A DNA stretch of 23,544 bases from a virus, in the IMG/VR virus record IMGVR_UViG_3300048589_000696, positions 1-23,544 of that record; one strand, 5' to 3'. The translations under genes and the position numbers were made by a program. The notes under the pieces were generated by a model that did no database searches, was not told where the DNA came from, and saw only the letters and a program-made list of their open reading frames with translations. Each line of letters starts with the position of its first letter. Positions within the stretch are counted from its first letter, which is position 1. Positions 1-7,099 of the stretch are shown one piece after another.

Positions 1-43
1 CCATCGTGACCGATGCCGATAGAATCCAACCAACGCACAACCG

Positions 44-1108
44 TCAGTAGTAACCGGTCACGTTGAACCGAAACGACCGGTCACGATGAGCGAAATGCGC
101 ACCGCGAGGCAAGGCCTCAAAGATCGGCCGTAAAAACTCGTCGATCCACGCATCGGTTACAGCGAAGCGCTCGCTGTCAAGAACGAAATCGGCGCGCTTG
201 CTGAAGAGCAACACCGGTGCCGGCACGTTGCACGCCTCGATCAGCATTCTGCTGAAGTAGGCGCCTGTGCCGCGGCGCGGTACGCACTGCAGCTCCTCAT
301 CAGCCAACTCGACAACGGGATAGTCCGCGTAGGCCCCGGCGCGAAACTTGATTTCCGCCTCAGACGACCATTCGAGACCGCGCACCAGGCAGATGCGCTT
401 GTAGAGGCCCATGCGCAAGGCGTCGTCGAACGTGACCCGGTGCAGCGACCAGGGCAGCTTGCCAGCCTTGCAGTCGCGCACGTAGCCGTTGAACGGGTTT
501 TCTTCGCCGTTGTGCGTGCCGCCGATGGAGATCCGGCCGCCCCAGATACGGAACGCCAGCGCACCCGCGATCACGGCCTCGAGGTTCTTGTGGTGGCCGG
601 CTTCGTCGATTCGTGCGTGCCCTTGGCGACCGCGCCAGTTGTGCGGTGCAGAGCTCAGCGCGAGGATCTCATGGCCGCTGGCCAGGTGAATCTTGTAAGT
701 CAGGATGTCCTGACGCTCGTTCTCGATGAGCACCTGTTCATAGCCGACGTCAATTTCACCGCATGCCGCGTTGAACCAGCGCGCGAACGTGGCGCAGTCG
801 CCGATGAACTCGGCCGCCATGCCCTGGTTGTAGCCCATGTAGTACTGGCTCATGCCCTTGCGACCAGGGCGACCAGCTTCGAGCACCGCCTCCGCACCCC
901 AGCCGCCCCAGGTGAATCCGATTCGTCGGCCTTTCTCCATCAGGCGCGTAACCGCCATGTCCTCGTGCCAAGCGACCTGATACGGCAGAAGGATGTAGGG
1001 CACCTGTGTGGAATCCACGTCGCCCAGCATCTTGCCAGAACGCTCGTCTTGGATACGGTTGACAAGTTCTAGCGCTTCGTCGCGCTCGTCGCCTGCAATA
1101 CGCTTCAT
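44..1108 (-). CDS. Mu gp28-like terminase large subunit, C-terminus interrupted
   Basis: This encodes the ATPase half of the DNA-packaging motor that drives phage DNA into the prohead. The 354-residue product has a Walker A-like stretch EKGRRIGFT (about residues 58-66) and a Walker B-like ARIDEAGHH (about 165-173), both typical of Mu-type terminases. Mu-type large terminases are roughly 500-550 residues, so the C-terminal nuclease domain is missing. The reading frame stops at 44-46. Re-reading one base back gives LTVVRWLD, which resembles the DLTVxWxLE stretch expected at the start of the nuclease domain, so a one-base deletion or sequencing error is likely. The ATG at 1108 overlaps the stop of the small terminase gene (ATGA), which supports this start. 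Confidence 0.8.
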   Translation of the reverse strand: MKRIAGDERDEALELVNRIQDERSGKMLGDVDSTQVPYILLPYQVAWHEDMAVTRLMEKGRRIGFTWGGWGAEAVLEAGRPGRKGMSQYYMGYNQGMAAEFIGDCATFARWFNAACGEIDVGYEQVLIENERQDILTYKIHLASGHEILALSSAPHNWRGRQGHARIDEAGHHKNLEAVIAGALAFRIWGGRISIGGTHNGEENPFNGYVRDCKAGKLPWSLHRVTFDDALRMGLYKRICLVRGLEWSSEAEIKFRAGAYADYPVVELADEELQCVPRRGTGAYFSRMLIEACNVPAPVLLFSKRADFVLDSERFAVTDAWIDEFLRPIFEALPRGAHFAHRDRSFRFNVTGYY

Positions 1109-1662
1109 TGCGGCGTCTTGCCGATGCCGAGGAACTCAGCGCGCAGCTTTGCCCATTGGTCATCGCTGAGACCGACGGTCTTGGCCACTTTCTCAGTTGC
1201 CGACGCTTGTCGCTTCAACGCGATCTGCTCGATCTCTTGACGCTCCCGCAGACTCACCCTGCGTGCGTCCATCACGTTGCGAGCAGCACGCGCCAAGTCC
1301 CTGACTTCGACGATTGACACATCGTCTGGCTCGTCGTTTGCGCGCAGCGCGACATGCGTTGCCAGGCTCGTCACAGCCTGCGTCAGCAGCGCTCCGCAGC
1401 GGTCATCGGGGTTTTCGCCGAACTCTGAAACCATCGCCCGAGACGCGGCATCGATCTCGCGCATGCGCCCCATCAACTGGTCCATTGACTGACGATAGCG
1501 CCCTAGCGAACTGCGGCTTGGGATGCTCGCTGCGTGGTCAGGGAACTGTCGGCGCAGTATGTCCAGCATTTCGTCCAGGCTGAACTTGTCAGCACGCAGC
1601 AGGCGCTCGATCTCAGCCCTGATCGTATCCGGCGCCATCTTGACAGAGCTGCGGCGGCCCAT
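1105..1662 (-). CDS. Small terminase-like protein, DUF3486 (Mu gp27 family)
   Basis: The 185-residue product begins MGRRSSVKMAPDTIRAEIE and continues with a helical, helix-turn-helix-like region ending in PSRSSLGRYRQSMDQL, the signature of the DUF3486 family found directly before the large terminase in Mu-like phages. It probably recognises phage DNA for packaging. The C-terminal half is rich in charged helices (REIDAASRAMVSEFGE, RDLARAARNVMDARRVSLRERQEIEQ), consistent with an oligomerisation segment. It overlaps the upstream gene by one base (TGATG) and the large terminase by four (ATGA), so the three are translationally coupled. Confidence 0.85.
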   Translation of the reverse strand: MGRRSSVKMAPDTIRAEIERLLRADKFSLDEMLDILRRQFPDHAASIPSRSSLGRYRQSMDQLMGRMREIDAASRAMVSEFGENPDDRCGALLTQAVTSLATHVALRANDEPDDVSIVEVRDLARAARNVMDARRVSLRERQEIEQIALKRQASATEKVAKTVGLSDDQWAKLRAEFLGIGKTPQ

Positions 1663-1958
1663 CAGCGTGGGCTCGGCCGACGCACGCCAGGCACAACGGC
1701 GCGACCCTCGGCCACGTCAACGCCGCGCTCACTGATGATCACCAGCTGCACCGTCGACGTCAGTTCCTCGGTTCGGACGAGCCCCTGCTCACGCAGCCAC
1801 GCCACATCGGTGCGGACTTCGTCGCGCGTCGAAGCGATGCCGAAGTGATTGCACCCATCGGCCAGCACGCTGGTATTCGCCCGCTGCGCGGCGATTTCCG
1901 CGAGACACCGCAGGATCACCAGCCGCCGGTGCTCGCGCACATGCTGATCGAAGCTCAT
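1662..1958 (-). CDS. Mu gp26-like winged-helix phage protein
   Basis: The 98-residue product begins MSFDQHVREHRRLVILRCLAE, has DEVRTDVAWLREQGLV in the middle and ends with VAEGRAVVPGVRRPSPR. I recognise this as the small ArsR-like/VpaChn25_0724-type protein that sits between gp25 and the terminases in Mu-like phages. The fold looks like a winged helix, with helix, helix, recognition helix, then a beta-hairpin around TSTVQLVIISERG. Its molecular role in head assembly or packaging is not established. Overlaps with both neighbours (ATGA upstream, TGATG downstream) place it in the late transcript. Confidence 0.8.
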   Translation of the reverse strand: MSFDQHVREHRRLVILRCLAEIAAQRANTSVLADGCNHFGIASTRDEVRTDVAWLREQGLVRTEELTSTVQLVIISERGVDVAEGRAVVPGVRRPSPR

Positions 1959-2209
1959 CGCTCACGCTCCATCAAGTAGCTCTGAATCACGCGGACGCTC
2001 TGCAGCGTCTGTTCGGCAGTGGCGTCGAGTCCCGCCACCGTCTCCGCCAGCTCACTCACCCGCGTCGTCGTCGCCCGAATGTCCACGCGAAGCCCCTGCA
2101 GGTCTGCATGCGTAGGCATCGCGGTCACCCGCGCCCATAGCCATGCGCACAATGACGCTGTGCAGATCTGCGCGACGATCAGAAGCGTGATGAGGGCGTT
2201 TGCGCTCAT
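1955..2209 (-). CDS. DUF2730 family protein (Mu gp25-like), single TM plus coiled coil
   Basis: The 84-residue product starts MSANALITLLIVAQICTASLCAWLWARV, one N-terminal transmembrane helix, followed by a hydrophilic helix with heptad-like spacing (LQGLRVDIRATTTRVSELAETVAGLDATAEQTLQ shortened). This architecture and its position before the gp26-like gene match the DUF2730/Mu gp25 family. The start at 2209 is chosen over longer upstream options because its ATG overlaps the preceding stop (ATGA) and places the TM helix at the N-terminus. The function is unknown; a membrane-tethered role late in infection is plausible. Confidence 0.75.
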   Translation of the reverse strand: MSANALITLLIVAQICTASLCAWLWARVTAMPTHADLQGLRVDIRATTTRVSELAETVAGLDATAEQTLQSVRVIQSYLMERER

Positions 2210-2754
2210 ACGGCGTCGATCAGCGCGGAACCGTCCCTGAAGCGGTCGTCGACCCACTGCGCCGACCACTCCAGTAGCTCCGCGATAGCGGCAAGCGTCG
2301 ACGACGCACGACGAATAGACGGAGCATTGAGCCGCGCCTCGTAGATCCTGCGCTGCGGCTCAGGCATCGACGCCACCAGCGCGATCAGCGCATCCCACTG
2401 CGTCCCATGCTCCGGGTGCGGCTGGAGCAGCAGCACCTCTTGCGCCACGTGGCGCGGGAGTGAGTCGGGGACTGGCGGTGGCGGGATCGCCTCGACCGCC
2501 AACTGCCGCGTCCACTGCCCGTCGATCAGAGCGTGTGGCGCGGCGACGACTTGCTCACCCGGCCCCGGCGTCGGTGCCTCAGTCTCGGCCAGGTACTGAT
2601 AGCCGACTGTTGCCAACTGCTCGCTCGTCGGCGGATCGGACCAGACGGTGCGAATGCCCTGCTCAGGATTCGCCGTAGATCCGATGCGCGGGAATAGGCG
2701 CAACAGTGCGCGCAGGTTGATATTTTCGCCTGTTGTTGCGTTTACGATAATCAT
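2206..2754 (-). CDS. Tail-fibre-cassette protein, possible fibre chaperone
   Basis: I do not recognise this 182-residue protein with certainty. It begins MIIVNATTGENINLRALLRL, has a proline-rich middle (ETEAPTPGPGEQ, EAIPPPPVPDSLP) and ends in a helical domain with IYEARLNAPSIRRASSTLAA and LEWSAQWVDDRF. The size, the proline-rich linker and the position immediately after the LamG-like tail gene fit a tail-fibre assembly or attachment protein. It overlaps the upstream gene by four bases and the downstream DUF2730 gene by four. No catalytic motif is visible. Confidence 0.5.
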   Translation of the reverse strand: MIIVNATTGENINLRALLRLFPRIGSTANPEQGIRTVWSDPPTSEQLATVGYQYLAETEAPTPGPGEQVVAAPHALIDGQWTRQLAVEAIPPPPVPDSLPRHVAQEVLLLQPHPEHGTQWDALIALVASMPEPQRRIYEARLNAPSIRRASSTLAAIAELLEWSAQWVDDRFRDGSALIDAV

Positions 2755-3506
2755 GTCAGATCCGAATGCCTGCGCTGTTGCGAGTTGAGAAAATCAATTG
2801 CATCGGCGTTATTGACAATTTGCTCGATCACACCGGGTCCGCGCCACATTCTAAGAGCGGCGAAAGCACCGTTTAGATAGCTGCCGTTTGTTGTTGACGT
2901 TGAACCGATAGTAATTGGCACACTACCGTTTCGTACGCCGGTGTCTATCGTGGCTGTAACGGCTGCTGCAGAGCCAACTTTTATGCCTATCTGGTCTGCG
3001 ATAGGATCGTGCCAGATTAACGCCGGTGTCCATGTAGTGTCCGGGAAGTCACCGGAGCCTGCTGTTACTACAACAGCGCCCTCTCCAAGAATCGGCTTTC
3101 CAACGATCCAGGACAGCGCAGACCCCGTGAAATAAAATGAGTATGATCGCGCGTTTCCTGAACCGACAATTAAATTTCCAGACGTAGTCCTGCTCAATAT
3201 TGCGACTGCTGAACTGCCGTTACGGTACAACCACATATGTGCAGCCCACTCTTCGTTACTGATATATTGCCAGGTTGCAAAAGGCACTGTGAAAAATTCA
3301 GAGTTAGCTGCAATAAATTCTCGCGCGTTATATCCAGCGGTTGCGCCTATCGTTTGCCCAACAGTATTTTGGTCAGTGAAATCGCGGCCGTTGCCGCTGC
3401 TGTCTATTGCGTCGCCCGATGCTTCTTCGAGATCCAGCGATAAGATCAGATTAGACAGCAGGCCGAGCCCAGTCGAACGCCGAAAGAACGTGCCGCCGCG
3501 CCTCAT
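2751..3506 (-). CDS. LamG/concanavalin-like putative receptor-binding tail protein
   Basis: The 251-residue product is beta-rich and contains the elements of a concanavalin A/LamG-like jelly roll: LDLEEASGDAIDSSGNGRDFT near residues 24-44 (the usual DSSGNG motif), an EEWAAHMWLYRNG strand region, and FAALRMWRG near the C-terminus. Such domains bind glycans and are common at the tips of phage tails. It lies directly after the long repetitive fibre gene, which fits a fibre-tip or receptor-binding role. Its base composition is markedly lower in GC than its neighbours (two 60-base lines counted at 43% and 48%), a sign of recent exchange. The start at 3506 overlaps the upstream stop. Confidence 0.65.
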   Translation of the reverse strand: MRRGGTFFRRSTGLGLLSNLILSLDLEEASGDAIDSSGNGRDFTDQNTVGQTIGATAGYNAREFIAANSEFFTVPFATWQYISNEEWAAHMWLYRNGSSAVAILSRTTSGNLIVGSGNARSYSFYFTGSALSWIVGKPILGEGAVVVTAGSGDFPDTTWTPALIWHDPIADQIGIKVGSAAAVTATIDTGVRNGSVPITIGSTSTTNGSYLNGAFAALRMWRGPGVIEQIVNNADAIDFLNSQQRRHSDLT

Positions 3507-4702
3507 GCCGTGTCACCACCGACGATGACCGAATCGGGCTCATCGCACTCCCACCAGATATAGCTCGGCGCGGCTGCGCTGCCAGTGTGCCCGGTGCTCG
3601 CTGCGGATGGCGTCACTACCATGTCGCCTGTCACGCTCCACGTAATCGCGCCAGCGCCCGGTGCTCGCTCGATCCATCCGCCCGTGCCCTGAGTAAGCGT
3701 GGCCGGGAATACGATGCTGTTGGCCCCTGCATTCGTGAATCGCACGCACTTGCCAGCGTCGGCGTCGTCGAGCGTGTGCGCGTTTGCGGCGTCTGGGGCG
3801 ATGTAGACGAGCGTCGGCATGCCAGACGATGGCAAGCCCGTGGCGTTGGTCAGCACCAGCGCAGACGGCGTGCCGAGTGCCGGCGTGACAAGGGTCGGAG
3901 AGGAGGCGAACACCAGCGCGCCGGAGCCGGTCTCATCGGTGATCGCTGCAGCTAGGTTTGCGCTGGACGGCGCTGCAAGGAATGTCGCGACGCCGGTTGC
4001 TGGGGGAGTAGTTGCGAGTACCGTAAGCTCCAGCAGCGTCCGAATCGCCGACGCCGTAGCCCCGCCAAACACCAGGGCGCCCACAGCCCCAGCTCCGAGG
4101 TTCGTCACCGCGGCCGCGACGTCGGTCAGGTCTGACAAATTGCTCGACTTCGCGAGCTTGCCGGCCAGCGCATTCGTAATCGTCGTCGCGAAATTCGGAT
4201 CGTCGCCCAGCGCGGCAGCCAGCTCGGCGAGCGTATCGAGCGCGCCAGGTGAGCTGTTGATCAGCGCTGCGATTGCGGAGGCGACAAACGCGGTGGTGGC
4301 CAGTTGCGTGTTTGCGGTGCCACCCGCAGCCGTCGGCGCGGTCGGGGTGCCGCTCAGTGCAGGCGACGCGAGCGGCGCGAGCAGCGCCAGGGCTGCGGTC
4401 AGCCCAGCGACACCCGTAAGCGGGTGCGCATCCGCGGCCGCGGCATGCGTGGCGTCGGCTGCGGTGGCGAAAGCTCGATCGCCGTGCGGATCTGCTGCTG
4501 CGGCATGCGTGGCTACAGTCCCCGCAGGCTCACCGGGATCCGCCCACACCGTGTCGTGGTCTGCCCCCGTTGCCTTGGCAAGCACCTGGCCGGCCGTACC
4601 GCCCACCGGTACGCCATGCCCGGTCGGCCCGGCCGGGCCCGGCGCAAAGCCTGGCGTCACCTCGACGACATGATCCACAACCTCGACTTCCAACCCGCTC
4701 AT
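3503..4702 (-). CDS. Tail fibre with collagen-like and fibre-repeat segments
   Basis: The 399-residue product shows a typical phage fibre build: a beta-rich N-terminal attachment segment (MSGLEVEVVDHVVEV), a short collagen-like run PGFAPGPAGPTGHG (about 17-30), a duplicated THAAAAD motif (about 65-71 and 85-91), a fibre repeat TPTAPTAAGGTANTQLATT (about 119-137) and the DTLAELAAALGDDPNF segment (about 156-171) seen in many trimeric fibres, then a low-complexity Ala/Thr/Gly shaft. The C-terminal part (from about VYIAPD) is a small beta domain. The start at 4702 is preferred because it overlaps the upstream stop (ATGA) and follows a GAGGA ribosome-binding site; longer starts add an unrelated basic peptide. 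Confidence 0.75.
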   Translation of the reverse strand: MSGLEVEVVDHVVEVTPGFAPGPAGPTGHGVPVGGTAGQVLAKATGADHDTVWADPGEPAGTVATHAAAADPHGDRAFATAADATHAAAADAHPLTGVAGLTAALALLAPLASPALSGTPTAPTAAGGTANTQLATTAFVASAIAALINSSPGALDTLAELAAALGDDPNFATTITNALAGKLAKSSNLSDLTDVAAAVTNLGAGAVGALVFGGATASAIRTLLELTVLATTPPATGVATFLAAPSSANLAAAITDETGSGALVFASSPTLVTPALGTPSALVLTNATGLPSSGMPTLVYIAPDAANAHTLDDADAGKCVRFTNAGANSIVFPATLTQGTGGWIERAPGAGAITWSVTGDMVVTPSAASTGHTGSAAAPSYIWWECDEPDSVIVGGDTA

Positions 4703-5082
4703 ACCGTCTTCCTCGGCACCGCGTTGATCGCTCCGTGGATCCACACCCGGGTGGGCTCGGCGCCGCCTGCCTCGCTGATCCGCACGTCGTACCACCAGGT
4801 GCGCACTCGGCCGAGGAATGGCATCGCGACTGTCACGGCTTTGGGAATCCGGATCCGGATGTAGCCGTCCGCGTCAGTCGTGATGCTCCCGTCAGTCGTG
4901 CTCGCAGAAGCCAGCAACGCGCCGCTCTCGTGCGGCTCGCTGCGGATCTGCAGATCCACGACCAAACCCACCGCGCTGCGATAGAGACCATCACCATGCG
5001 GCGGCGCTGGGTTCTTCACGCGCAACACCAGGTCCCAGGTCGCGCCCTGGTACAGGTCCTGGTCGAAGCGCGCGAATCGCAT
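4699..5082 (-). CDS. Small beta-rich phage tail-cassette protein
   Basis: The 127-residue product (MRFARFDQDLYQGATWDLVL...) is predicted to be a beta sandwich, with many alternating strands such as GLVVDLQIRSEP, GYIRIRIPKAVT and RTWWYDVRISEAGG. This style is common in small phage proteins encoded beside tail fibres that act as adaptors or decoration modules. It sits two bases after the preceding gene's stop and overlaps the fibre gene by four bases, so it belongs to the fibre cassette. The exact role is inferred from position only. Confidence 0.5.
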   Translation of the reverse strand: MRFARFDQDLYQGATWDLVLRVKNPAPPHGDGLYRSAVGLVVDLQIRSEPHESGALLASASTTDGSITTDADGYIRIRIPKAVTVAMPFLGRVRTWWYDVRISEAGGAEPTRVWIHGAINAVPRKTV

Positions 5083-5083
5083 T

Positions 5084-5782
5084 TCAGCGCTTGCCGAACG
5101 TGGTCGGGGTCAGCGGCTGCGTGGCGCGGCCGCTCGTCATGAGGAAGTGCAGCAGCGAACGCTCTGCCAACTGCGCCATGTCGGATGCCCAGAATCCCCG
5201 CGAGCGCACGCGCTTGTTGAGGTCGACCAGATCATCGTTCACTGCGAATGCATCAGGGATGGCATCCCCCATGCGCAGATCACCGTCCTCGTTGAGGTAG
5301 ACCCTGAAAGCCGGCCATGCAAAGCCCTTCTTGGCACCGCCAATGAGGGCGTTGCTGAACCGTGCGTTTGCGCAGTTCGTGCCGATGGTCCGTCGCTGCT
5401 CGATCGTGATCGTCGTCAGCGCCAGCGCGTCCTGGATGAACACCCACGGTTGCGCTGCACGATCATTCCCCCACCGTCGCGTTGCCTCATCGTCAGACGC
5501 GACGGCCTTGGCGATCGCATCGTCCCAGGCACGCACGCGCACTGCGCCATCGGCACGCGGAGAGCTGATGCCGCTGGCCAGATAGACCACACCCTCGGTG
5601 ACCGGCGCGCCAGAGCGTTGCACCTGCTCCGGGATTGCCTCGTCCAGCGTCCAGCCCAGTTCGGCCAGGCGCAACACGATCATCTGGGACTGCCCCAAAC
5701 GATCATTCAACGCCGCGAGCAGATCTGCGGGCGAGTTGTAGATCGTCAGTAACTCACGCGCCTGTTGCTGATTCACGTCCAT
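5084..5782 (-). CDS. Unrecognised late phage protein
   Basis: I do not recognise this 232-residue protein. It starts MDVNQQQARELLTIYNSPAD with a helical N-terminus (NDRLGQSQMIVLRLAELGW), then a mixed alpha/beta body with WGNDRAAQPWVFIQDAL and FRVYLNEDGDLRMGDAIPDA, and ends in a helical segment AQLAERSLLHFLMTSGRATQ. No TM helix, signal peptide or catalytic motif is evident. The start at 5782 has a strong AAGGAG ribosome-binding site seven bases upstream, so the longer ORF is rejected. Position between the spanins and the fibre cassette suggests a virion or fibre-associated role. Confidence 0.55.
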   Translation of the reverse strand: MDVNQQQARELLTIYNSPADLLAALNDRLGQSQMIVLRLAELGWTLDEAIPEQVQRSGAPVTEGVVYLASGISSPRADGAVRVRAWDDAIAKAVASDDEATRRWGNDRAAQPWVFIQDALALTTITIEQRRTIGTNCANARFSNALIGGAKKGFAWPAFRVYLNEDGDLRMGDAIPDAFAVNDDLVDLNKRVRSRGFWASDMAQLAERSLLHFLMTSGRATQPLTPTTFGKR

Positions 5783-5786
5783 TCGA

Positions 5787-6122
5787 CTACTCCTTTTCCG
5801 GCACTGGCAGAGCGCCAATCGCCGCCTTGTCCGCGTTGCACGAATCCAGTTGCGCCGCCTCGCTGCGGCACAACGCCTCAAGCTGCCGGTTGCAGATCAC
5901 CGCGTTGCCCTCGGCGTCGAAGCACAACGGCGCCGGCTTCGCCGCATGCGGCGTGGGTTCGGTCAGCTCGGTCGGTACCGCCACGTACTGCGTCGGCCCC
6001 GGCACGCGGACGATCTGTGGCTCAGCGAGCTGGATCTGCGGGCGCAGTGCCGAGCAGCTCGTCAGAGAGAGCACGGCACACAGCGCCATCAGCCCAAGCA
6101 CGACAATCGGATTTCGTTTCAT
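5787..6122 (-). CDS. Rz1-like outer-membrane lipoprotein (o-spanin candidate)
   Basis: The 111-residue product has a lipoprotein signal peptide: KR, a hydrophobic core VVLGLMALCAVLSL, and the lipobox LTSC at about residues 20-23. The early mature region is proline-rich (AEPQIVRVPGPTQYVAVP), as in Rz1 proteins. It starts inside the 3' end of the upstream i-spanin-like gene, overlapping it by about 100 bases in another frame, which is a classic Rz/Rz1 arrangement. It would bridge to the inner-membrane partner and fuse the membranes at lysis. It carries an extra cysteine-containing C-terminal region (CFDAEGNAVICN), which makes it longer than minimal Rz1 proteins. Confidence 0.65.
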   Translation of the reverse strand: MKRNPIVVLGLMALCAVLSLTSCSALRPQIQLAEPQIVRVPGPTQYVAVPTELTEPTPHAAKPAPLCFDAEGNAVICNRQLEALCRSEAAQLDSCNADKAAIGALPVPEKE

Positions 6123-6507
6123 AGATCCTCCGGATCACTTCTTCCCGCATGGCACGCTCGCCCTCGGCAGCCTTCCGCGCGCGGTCGCGCTGGCGCAGCG
6201 CCTGCTGGTACACCTGGTCAATGCGCTGGTGCTCTCCGCGACACGCGTGCAGTTCGTTGCCAAGCAGGCCCACCGTCGTGTTCACGCGCGCGTTCGTCTC
6301 GGCGCACAGGCTGATCTGCGCGGCGCCGTTTGCCTCTGACGCAGCCAACTTCGTACTCAGATCCAGCGCCACGCGCGCAGTGCCTCGAAACTGCTGGTAG
6401 TTCACGAACACCGACAGCACCAGCAGGAGCGCGAGCACAAGGCACGCGACCGCCAGCGCGCCAACCAGCTTGGCGCCACCGGTGGCGATCAGGCGATCAC
6501 CGAGCAT
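6022..6507 (-). CDS. Rz-like inner-membrane spanin
   Basis: The 161-residue product has one N-terminal TM helix (about residues 14-33, LVGALAVACLVLALLLVLSV), a long periplasmic helical region (TKLAASEANGAA..., HQRIDQVYQQALRQRDRARKA) and the C-terminal pattern DCRAWADGAVCRALSDELL typical of Rz-family i-spanins. It works with the lipoprotein encoded by the overlapping gene to disrupt the outer membrane. The ATG overlaps the end of the preceding gene by 11 bases. Confidence 0.7.
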   Translation of the reverse strand: MLGDRLIATGGAKLVGALAVACLVLALLLVLSVFVNYQQFRGTARVALDLSTKLAASEANGAAQISLCAETNARVNTTVGLLGNELHACRGEHQRIDQVYQQALRQRDRARKAAEGERAMREEVIRRIYETKSDCRAWADGAVCRALSDELLGTAPADPAR

Positions 6508-7099
6508 CGCTGACCACCTGCCACACGTCCGGCGCTTCCGATGCCCACGTAATGGGGGTCTCTGCCCAAGTAATGGGGCTCACATCGCAGCGCCTGGCCA
6601 GCTCAACCGATTCGACGATCAGCGCCTGTTGATCCTTGACCAGGCGGTCGAAGTCGCGAAGGGACTCGACCAGGCCGGCATTCGCCGACCTGCAAGTCTC
6701 GAAGCTGGCTTTCGCAGCCTCGGCAGCTTCTTCCGCGTCGACCGCACGCTGCAGCGCCACGTAGACTTCACGCTCGCGCTCGTCCCACAGCTTCTGGGCA
6801 TCACCGCCGGCTTCCAATGTCGCCGTCCAGAAGGCTTCCAACGCTGTGAGCTGCTTCCGCTGGTCGATCAAGTCTTGCTTGAGTCCTTCGTTTGCCCAGC
6901 CCAGTTCGAAATTGAACTCGCGCTGGTCAGCGAGGGACGCCGCAGTCTCCGCAAGCTCTCGCTCCTGCCACACAACCACGCCCAGCAAGCAAACCAGCGC
7001 CAACGCGAACGCCCAACCAGTCAGTCGCCACGACTTCGCCAGCCGTTCCGCCCGCTCCGCGCGCAGCCGCAGTGCCTGCGCGTCCAGGTATTGACTCAC
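6497..7099 (-). CDS. Membrane-anchored coiled-coil protein in the lysis cassette
   Basis: The 200-residue product has a basic amphipathic start (SQYLDAQALRLRAERAERLAKSW), one TM helix (about 25-43, WAFALALVCLLGVVVW) and a long coiled coil (ALEAFWTATLEAGGDAQ, YVALQRAVDAEEAAEAA). Near the C-terminus is a tandem PITWA repeat (SPITWAETPITWASEA). This topology resembles a spanin, so the cassette has two i-spanin-like proteins in a row; only the downstream one has the typical Rz C-terminus. I choose the GTG at 7099 because it overlaps the lysozyme stop as GTGA; a GTG five codons upstream is an alternative. Confidence 0.6.
   Translation of the reverse strand: MSQYLDAQALRLRAERAERLAKSWRLTGWAFALALVCLLGVVVWQERELAETAASLADQREFNFELGWANEGLKQDLIDQRKQLTALEAFWTATLEAGGDAQKLWDEREREVYVALQRAVDAEEAAEAAKASFETCRSANAGLVESLRDFDRLVKDQQALIVESVELARRCDVSPITWAETPITWASEAPDVWQVVSDAR

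Noticed and set aside
44-49. Programmed frameshift in the large terminase
   Set aside because: The sequence at the stop (TACTACTGACGG) has no X-XXY-YYZ slippery heptamer, and programmed shifting in Mu-type TerL is not known to me; a one-base deletion or error is simpler.
3503-4702. Diversity-generating retroelement target
   Set aside because: No reverse transcriptase or template repeat is visible; the internal repeats are ordinary fibre repeats.
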